A stretch of DNA of 64,000 nt from Streptomyces rubiginosohelvolus. Its GTDB lineage: Bacteria; Actinomycetota; Actinomycetes; Streptomycetales; Streptomycetaceae. Made by a program: the position numbers and the translations under genes. The DNA lies in contig NZ_BMTW01000001.1 in the NCBI RefSeq assembly GCF_014649875.1, positions 1,426,001-1,490,000 on the forward strand, in the 5' to 3' direction. Numbering within the stretch: the stretch's first letter is position 1; every line of letters starts with the position of its first letter. The notes beneath the pieces were generated by a model, which did no database searches, was not told where the DNA came from, and saw only the letters and a list, made by a program, of their open reading frames with translations. Below are positions 58,917 to 64,000 of this stretch, piece by piece.

Positions 58917-60635
58917 GTGTCCGGTATCGACGTGGGTGAGGAGCTGGGTGCGCGGGCCGCGCAGGCCCGGGCGCTCGCCCTGCTGCGGATCCGCAGCAGG
59001 GCCCTGGCCGTGGCGATCCTGCCCGCGGCCGTCGCCGTCGTGCTGTTCGCGGCGGACGCGCAGGGGCATCTGGCCGGTCCGGCCTGGGACGCCGTGCGCT
59101 GGACGCTCCTCGGCGTCGCGGTCGTCGTGCTGCTGGTGACCGTCCTGGTCGCCGTCTCCGTGGCCCGCGCGCGGCCCGCCATGAGTCCGACCGTCCCCGT
59201 GCCGGAGGAAGGCGCCCCCGACCTCTACCGCCTGGTCCGCGACCTGGCGGACCGGCTCGACGTGCCCGCGCCCTCGGCCATAGCGCTGACCCCGGACTGC
59301 GACAGCTGGCTGGAGGACCGGACGCACCGCGCGCTCCGGAAGGGCCCGGGAGCCTCGCTCCGGAAGGGCCCGGGAGCCTCGGCGGAGGCCGCGGACACCG
59401 CCCCCGTCCTGGTCATCGGCTCGCCGTTCCTGTGGTGGATGCGGGTCGCCGAGCTCCGCGCGGTCCTCGCCCCCGTCGTGGCGGGCACGGGCCCGTCCGC
59501 GCATCCCGACATAGCCGCCGCCCGCCGCTTCGTCCGCGGTCTGGACGCCGCGATCGCCGATGCCGCCGCTCCAGGGCGGGGCCCGGTGCGCGGGGCGCCG
59601 CTCGCCTTCGCCGGCTGGGTCGCCCGGCTGCTGCTGCGGGCCTGCCGGGGCCATGCCGCCGAGATGGAGCGGTGTGTGGCGGCCGCCGCGTCCATGCGGG
59701 CCCAGACGGTCGACTACGGGCTGCGCATCGCCGCCCAGGAACAGGTCGGTCTCGCCTACGCCGGCTGGGACCGGCTGCTGACCCGGGTGGCGCTGCCCGC
59801 CTGGCGGATGGGCCGCTGGCCCTCCCGGCTGGACGCCGGGGTCGTCTCCGCGCTCACCGAGCTCTCCCGCCGGGACCGCTTGGCGGACGGCTTCGCCCTG
59901 CGCCTGGGCGAGCGGCCCGCGTGCGATCTGCTGGAGGAGCCCGGGGTGGCCGACGAGGCCGCGTCCCTGCTCGCCGCCCGGCTCTTCCACGGCGGCCCCG
60001 CCGAGAGCGGTCCGGGCTGGGCGCCGGTGGACTGGCAGCAGTATCCCGACGAGGTCGTCGACCGGAAGTGGCGCAGCGAGGCGGCCCGGCTGCACCGCGT
60101 CCTGGACACCCTGGGTGTCCCCCGGGCCTCCGCCGCCGACCCGGCCGTCCCCACGCTGGCCCGGGTGATGGAGCACCTGTCCGGTGCCGGCGGGCCCGGG
60201 GGCCCGGGCGAGGCGCTCGCGGCGGGCATCGGCGCCGCGGTCGCCCGGGAGGAGGCCGAAGCCCCGGGACACGGCGGAGGCCAGGGGCAGGGCGGACAGG
60301 TGCAAGGAGCCGCGGGGAGCGGCCCGGCCGACGACCCCCTCGACCTCTGGGGTCCTGGCCCGCTGCCCCTCTTCCCGCTCCAGCCGCCGCGTACGGGCAC
60401 AGAACTGCTCGCCGACCACGTCGCGGCCATGGTCTGCTGCGCGGCCGTCGACACGGCGGGCGCGGCCCCCGGCCTGGACTGGCTGGACGGCCCCGCGCTG
60501 CTCGTCGGCGGTGAGCGGCGGGCGGACCTCGCGGCTCCGGTCCTCAGCCTCGTGGAGGACGGCGATCCGGACCCGCTGCTGTCCTGGCTGGCCGAGGTGG
60601 GGGTGCGCTCCGACAAGCCGGTCCGGCTGGTGTGA
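58917..60635 (+). CDS. M48-like membrane protein lacking the HExxH zinc motif
   Basis: 572 residues. Two N-terminal TM helices (ALAVAILPAAVAVVLFAADA and AVRWTLLGVAVVVLLVTVLV) precede a soluble part built like an M48/HtpX peptidase (for example LYRLVRDLADRLDVPAPSAI, then VLVIGSPFLWWMRVAELRAV). The place of the usual HELAH zinc motif reads VLAPVVAGTGPSAHPD, so the catalytic His pair and Glu are missing and proteolysis is unlikely. A 24-nt tandem repeat (59333-59380) encodes LRKGPGAS twice. GTG start, with GGGGGTGA upstream. A pseudopeptidase or assembly role is an inference. Confidence 0.68.
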   Translation: MSGIDVGEELGARAAQARALALLRIRSRALAVAILPAAVAVVLFAADAQGHLAGPAWDAVRWTLLGVAVVVLLVTVLVAVSVARARPAMSPTVPVPEEGAPDLYRLVRDLADRLDVPAPSAIALTPDCDSWLEDRTHRALRKGPGASLRKGPGASAEAADTAPVLVIGSPFLWWMRVAELRAVLAPVVAGTGPSAHPDIAAARRFVRGLDAAIADAAAPGRGPVRGAPLAFAGWVARLLLRACRGHAAEMERCVAAAASMRAQTVDYGLRIAAQEQVGLAYAGWDRLLTRVALPAWRMGRWPSRLDAGVVSALTELSRRDRLADGFALRLGERPACDLLEEPGVADEAASLLAARLFHGGPAESGPGWAPVDWQQYPDEVVDRKWRSEAARLHRVLDTLGVPRASAADPAVPTLARVMEHLSGAGGPGGPGEALAAGIGAAVAREEAEAPGHGGGQGQGGQVQGAAGSGPADDPLDLWGPGPLPLFPLQPPRTGTELLADHVAAMVCCAAVDTAGAAPGLDWLDGPALLVGGERRADLAAPVLSLVEDGDPDPLLSWLAEVGVRSDKPVRLV

Positions 60636-60653
60636 CCGCGTACGGGATGTACA

Positions 60654-60691
60654 GGTCCGGGGCGCGCCGCCCCGAGGCCGTGCCCCGGACC
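60654..60691. terminator. Hairpin after the M48-like gene
   Basis: A 10-bp stem (GGTCCGGGGC with GCCCCGGACC) with an 18-nt loop lies 19 nt after the stop. The rest of this 260-bp gap up to the next gene shows no further structure. Confidence 0.55.
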
Positions 60692-60895
60692 CGAAGCCAC
60701 AGCCCGAACAGGGGGCGTCCGGAGTGCGGAGTGCGCTGTTCGGAAGGAATGGTTCCGTTCCCGTCAATTCGCGACGAAGGGTGACGGGCTGCGTGCGTTA
60801 TGTGATGTGCTGGGGATCGGCGCTGACATTCGGCGCACCAGAGTTGTCCGGGGGGTCGCCCGAGTCGTGCGGGTGATCCGAGGGAGGGGCGCGGC

Positions 60896-62350
60896 ATGGG
60901 GGCGGAGCAGATTCGCCGGTGGGAGTCGGGTGCCCTCGCGCACGCGGTGAGCGATCCCTTCGGCCAGGGCCCGCTGCCCTGGCTGCGCGGCAGTGAGACC
61001 TACTTCGACGACACCGGCCAGGTCGTCCCCTGGTACGCCGACCTCGCCCGCTCCACCGGCGGCGGCACCCGGACCGCCGACGACGTGCACCGCCAGATCA
61101 AGGGCTTCGTCTCGCCCGGCGCGGCGGCCCCCGGCGAGGCCATCGACTTCCACATCACCGTGGACCCGCCCCAGCAGTTCTCCGTCGACGTCTACCGGAT
61201 CGGTCATTACGGCGGCGACGGGGCGTCCAAGATCACCACGAGCCCGCGGCTCTCCGGCATCGTCCAGCCCCCGCCGCTCGCCGCCGACCGGACCGTCTCC
61301 TGCCACCACTGGTGGATGTCCTGGCGGCTCCAGATCCCGAGCTACTGGTCGGTCGGCGCGTATGTGGCCGTCCTGACCACGGCCGACGGCTACCGCTCGC
61401 ACATCCCTTTCACCGTGCGCCACGACCACCCCGCCGATCTGCTGCTCCTGCTGCCCGACATCACCTGGCAGGCGTACAACCTCTACCCGGAGGACGGCCG
61501 CACCGGCGCCAGCCTCTACCACGCGTGGGACGAGCGGGGCCGGCTGCTCGGCGAGGAGGACGCCGCCGTCACGATCTCCTTCGACCGCCCGTACGCCGGA
61601 TCGGGCCTGCCGCTGCACGTGGGGCACGCGTACGACTTCATCCGCTGGGCCGAGCGGTACGGCTACGACCTCGCCTACGCCGACGCCCGCGACCTGCACG
61701 CGGGCCGCGTCGACCCCAGCCGCTACCGGGGCCTGGTCTTCCCCGGCCACGACGAGTACTGGTCACTGCCGATGCGCCGGGCCGCCGAGCGCGCCCGGGA
61801 CTCCGGTACCTCGCTCGTCTTCCTCTCCGCCAACACCATGTACTGGCAGGTGGGCCTCGCCCCCTCCGCGTCCAACGAGCCCGACCGGCTGCTGACCTGC
61901 CGCAAGCGCCGGGGGCCCGGGAAGTCCGCCCTGTGGCGCGAGGTGGACCGGCCCGAGCAGCAGCTCCTGGGCATCCAGTACGCGGGCCGGGTCCCCGATC
62001 CCCGCCCGCTCGTCGTGCGCAACGCCGAGCACTGGCTCTGGGACTCCACGGGCGCGGTCGAGGGCGACGAGATCCCGGGCCTGGTCGCCGGCGAGGCCGA
62101 CCGCTACTTCCCGCGCACCAGCCTGCCCGAGCACGACACCAGGATCCTGCTCGCGCACTCCCCGTACGAGGACTCCGAGGGCGCGACCCGCCACCAGGAG
62201 ACCTCGCTCTACCAGGCCCCTTCCGGCGCCCTCGTCTTCGCCTCCGGCACCTTCGCCTGGTCCCCGGCCCTGGACCGCCCCGGACACACCGACCCGCGGA
62301 TCCAGCGGGCCACCGCCAACCTGCTCGACCGGATCTGCAAGCGCGACTGA
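60896..62350 (+). CDS. N,N-dimethylformamidase beta subunit-like protein
   Basis: 484 residues. The sequence matches the C-terminal part of the large subunit of N,N-dimethylformamidase: FSVDVYRIGHYGGDGASKI, LLLLLPDITWQAYNLYPED, SFDRPYAGSGLPLHV, FPGHDEYWSLPMRRAAE and LVFLSANTMYWQVGL. It is common in Streptomyces between purD and purC. An amide-hydrolase or glycan-related function is possible but the substrate is not known. GAGGGAGGGG precedes the ATG. No signal peptide is visible. Confidence 0.85.
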   Translation: MGAEQIRRWESGALAHAVSDPFGQGPLPWLRGSETYFDDTGQVVPWYADLARSTGGGTRTADDVHRQIKGFVSPGAAAPGEAIDFHITVDPPQQFSVDVYRIGHYGGDGASKITTSPRLSGIVQPPPLAADRTVSCHHWWMSWRLQIPSYWSVGAYVAVLTTADGYRSHIPFTVRHDHPADLLLLLPDITWQAYNLYPEDGRTGASLYHAWDERGRLLGEEDAAVTISFDRPYAGSGLPLHVGHAYDFIRWAERYGYDLAYADARDLHAGRVDPSRYRGLVFPGHDEYWSLPMRRAAERARDSGTSLVFLSANTMYWQVGLAPSASNEPDRLLTCRKRRGPGKSALWREVDRPEQQLLGIQYAGRVPDPRPLVVRNAEHWLWDSTGAVEGDEIPGLVAGEADRYFPRTSLPEHDTRILLAHSPYEDSEGATRHQETSLYQAPSGALVFASGTFAWSPALDRPGHTDPRIQRATANLLDRICKRD

Positions 62351-62434
62351 CCGAAGGCCGGGCCCCGGGCGAAGAACGGGCTGCGGATACGGGACAATCG
62401 GAACCGCTCCTGGATCAATCTACGCGGAGGCACC

Positions 62435-63349
62435 GTGTCCGGTTTTGTAGAAAAGCCCGAGCCCGTACAGGTTCCGGGCCTCACCCACCTGCACACCGGC
62501 AAGGTGCGTGACCTGTACCGGAACGAGGCGGGCGACCTCGTGATGGTCGCCAGCGACCGTATCTCCGCGTACGACTGGGTCCTGCCGACCGAGATCCCCG
62601 ACAAGGGCCGCGTTCTCACCCGGCTCTCGCTCTGGTGGTTCGACCAGCTCGCCGACCTCGTCCCCAACCACGTCATCTCGACCGAGCTGCCCCCGGGCGC
62701 CCCGGCCGACTGGGCGGGCCGCACCCTCATCTGCAAGTCGCTGCGCATGGTCGAGGTCGAGTGCGTGGCCCGCGGCTATCTGACCGGCTCCGGGCTCGTC
62801 GAGTACGACGCCACCCGTACGGTCTGCGGCATCGGTCTCCCCGAAGGCCTGGTCAACGGGTCCGAGCTGCCCGGCGCGATCTTCACCCCGGCCACCAAGG
62901 CGGCCGTCGGCGACCACGACGAGAACGTCAGTTACGAGGACGTCGCCCGCGAGGTCGGTGTGGAGACCGCCGCGGAGCTGCGGCGCACCACGCTCGACGT
63001 CTACCGCCGGGCCCGGGACATCGCGCACGAGCGCGGGATCATCCTGGCCGACACCAAGTTCGAGTTCGGCTTCGAGACCACCGAGGACGGGACCGAGCGG
63101 CTGATCATCGCCGACGAGGTGCTGACCCCGGACTCCTCCCGCTTCTGGCCCGCCGCCACCTACGAGCCCGGCCGCGCGCAGCCCAGCTACGACAAGCAGT
63201 TCGTGCGCGACTGGCTGACCTCGCCGGCCTCCGGCTGGGACCGGAAGAGCGAGCAGCCGCCCCCGGCGCTGCCGCAGGAGATCGTGGACGCGACCCGCGC
63301 CAAGTACATCGAGGCGTTCGAGGTGCTGACCGGCACCAGCTGGGCGTAA
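62435..63349 (+). CDS. purC: Phosphoribosylaminoimidazole-succinocarboxamide synthase (SAICAR synthetase)
   Basis: 304 residues. Purine pathway step 7: CAIR plus aspartate to SAICAR, ATP-dependent. Visible: THLHTGKVRDLYRNEAGDLV near residue 20, SDRISAYDWVLPTEIPDKG, the family signature LIIADEVLTPDSSRFW, and SYDKQFVRDWL. The GTG start follows GCGGAGGCACC. A terminator follows the gene. It shares the plus strand with purD but is separated by two genes. Confidence 0.97.
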   Translation: MSGFVEKPEPVQVPGLTHLHTGKVRDLYRNEAGDLVMVASDRISAYDWVLPTEIPDKGRVLTRLSLWWFDQLADLVPNHVISTELPPGAPADWAGRTLICKSLRMVEVECVARGYLTGSGLVEYDATRTVCGIGLPEGLVNGSELPGAIFTPATKAAVGDHDENVSYEDVAREVGVETAAELRRTTLDVYRRARDIAHERGIILADTKFEFGFETTEDGTERLIIADEVLTPDSSRFWPAATYEPGRAQPSYDKQFVRDWLTSPASGWDRKSEQPPPALPQEIVDATRAKYIEAFEVLTGTSWA

Positions 63350-63367
63350 CGACCCGCGGACACGGAG

Positions 63368-63397
63368 AAGGCCCCGGACCGAAAGGTCCGGGGCCTT
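63368..63397. terminator. Terminator after purC
   Basis: A 13-bp stem (AAGGCCCCGGACC with its complement) and a GAAA loop between purC and the tRNA-Gly gene; it can serve both directions. Confidence 0.85.
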
Positions 63398-63404
63398 CAT
63401 CTCG

Positions 63405-63480
63405 TGGAGCGGACGACCAGGTTCGAACTGGCGACCTCAACCTTGGCAAGGTTGCGCTCTACCAACTGAGCTACGTCCGC
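63405..63480 (-). tRNA. tRNA-Gly (anticodon GCC)
   Basis: A 76-nt tRNA with CCA encoded. It has acceptor GCGGACG/CGTCCGC, discriminator T, D-arm GCTCAGTTGGTAGAGC, anticodon loop TTGCCAA (GCC) and T-loop GTTCGAACC. It reads GGC/GGU glycine codons. Confidence 0.97.
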
Positions 63481-63503
63481 AGTACGCCGAAGCGCGATGC
63501 CTA

Positions 63504-64000
63504 CTATACCCATCCTCGCTCGCGTGCGAGACGCACTGCCGTATGCCGGTTCTCCGCACCGATCTTGGAGGCGGCCGAGGAGAGGTAGTTGCGTACGGTC
63601 CCCTGGGACAGCGAGGCCCGCTCGGCGATCTCCGCGACCGGCGCCCCGTCCGCCGCCAGTTCGAGCACCTCGGCCTCCCGGGCGGTCAGCGGGGAGTCCC
63701 CGGCGGAGATCGCGTCGGCCGCCAACTCCGGATCGACGTAACGGTTTCCGGCGTGGACGGTACGGATGATCTCGGCGAGCCTGCGGGCGCTGACCGTCTT
63801 CGGGACGAATCCGCGTACGCCGGCGGCCAGGGCCCGCTTCAGATGCCCGGGGCGGCCGTGGCTGGTCACGATCATGGTGCGGCAGTGGGGCAGTTCGGCC
63901 CGCAGCGATGTGGCGACCTTCACACCGTCCGCGCCCGGCATCTGGAGATCCAGGACGGCGACGTCGGGCCGGTGCGCCAGAGCCATCGCCAGGGCCTCGG
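63504..64000 (-). CDS. LuxR/NarL-family response regulator, cut by the window edge
   Basis: Only the C-terminal 165 or so residues are in the window; the N-terminus lies beyond position 64000. The phosphoacceptor Asp region is VAVLDLQMPGADGVKVATS, with the conserved Lys in RGFVPKTVSARRLAEIIR. The LuxR HTH is LTAREAEVLELAADGAPVAE then LSQGTVRNYLSSAASKIGAE. It is a NarL/DesR-type regulator and its sensor kinase is probably encoded just past the edge. Confidence 0.9.
   Translation of the reverse strand, partial: EALAMALAHRPDVAVLDLQMPGADGVKVATSLRAELPHCRTMIVTSHGRPGHLKRALAAGVRGFVPKTVSARRLAEIIRTVHAGNRYVDPELAADAISAGDSPLTAREAEVLELAADGAPVAEIAERASLSQGTVRNYLSSAASKIGAENRHTAVRLARERGWV

Overview
This window is a piece of a Streptomyces (or very close actinomycete) chromosome. 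Base composition is very GC-rich with the strong third-position bias of that group. Several genes appear leaderless: a TANNNT -10 box sits 6-7 nt before the start codon. The tRNA genes encode their own CCA. The dnaX-purD-purC neighbourhood with an SRP RNA just upstream of dnaX is typical of streptomycetes. A perfect parS site (TGTTTCACGTGAAACA) fits the ParB system of these linear chromosomes. I see no phage, insertion sequence, integrase or CRISPR array. It reads as core and conserved-accessory chromosome.

Layout. 1-12.7 kb: metG; a divergent OmpR-type two-component pair; a vWA protein with a long disordered arm; a secreted PhoX phosphatase with a PHO box; an S4 RNA-binding protein and a DUF2630 protein converging on parS; two membrane proteins; an FMN reductase; and a DrrAB-like ABC exporter behind 13-bp tandem repeats. 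12.8-18.8 kb (minus strand): a giant AAA/TPR ATPase, a universal stress protein, and a two-gene flavin monooxygenase/reductase operon. 18.9-20.3 kb: an auxiliary tryptophanyl-tRNA synthetase behind a complete Trp-Trp attenuator. 20.3-30.6 kb (minus strand): a dual TrkA-N/RCK ion-channel-like protein, then a three-gene module of a 1666-residue DUF3686 AAA+ ATPase, a flotillin and a small NfeD/YqiJ-like membrane protein.

31-37 kb: a PucR regulator with paired palindromes upstream; TerB; a hemC; a KhtTU-like K+(Na+)/H+ antiporter pair; a flavoprotein; and a RibD/DHFR-like reductase. 37.1-46.6 kb: a cobalamin (B12) cluster (cbiD, cobK, fused cobIJ, cobH, cobG, cobN), with a cobalamin riboswitch ahead of cobN. 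It combines the oxygen-dependent CobG route with the CbiD methyltransferase best known from the anaerobic route, and the nearby hemC makes the tetrapyrrole precursor. 46.6-54.4 kb: a DUF4037 protein, secreted lysyl oxidase, secreted PQQ-like beta-propeller protein, a TetR regulator facing a DUF308 membrane protein across a 17-bp inverted repeat, and an ARMT1/DUF89-like protein coupled to a small ORF. 54.4-64 kb: tRNA-Ser, SRP RNA, dnaX, purD, an M48-like protein that has lost its zinc site, an N,N-dimethylformamidase-like protein, purC, tRNA-Gly and a LuxR-type response regulator cut by the window end.

The signals most worth follow-up are the DUF3686-flotillin-NfeD module, the trpS attenuator, the paired TGCCGG/CCGGCA operators between pucR and the flotillin operon, the parS site, and the TetR/DUF308 operator. 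Start codons were chosen from ribosome-binding sites, -10 spacing and family starts; no alignment or search was run.
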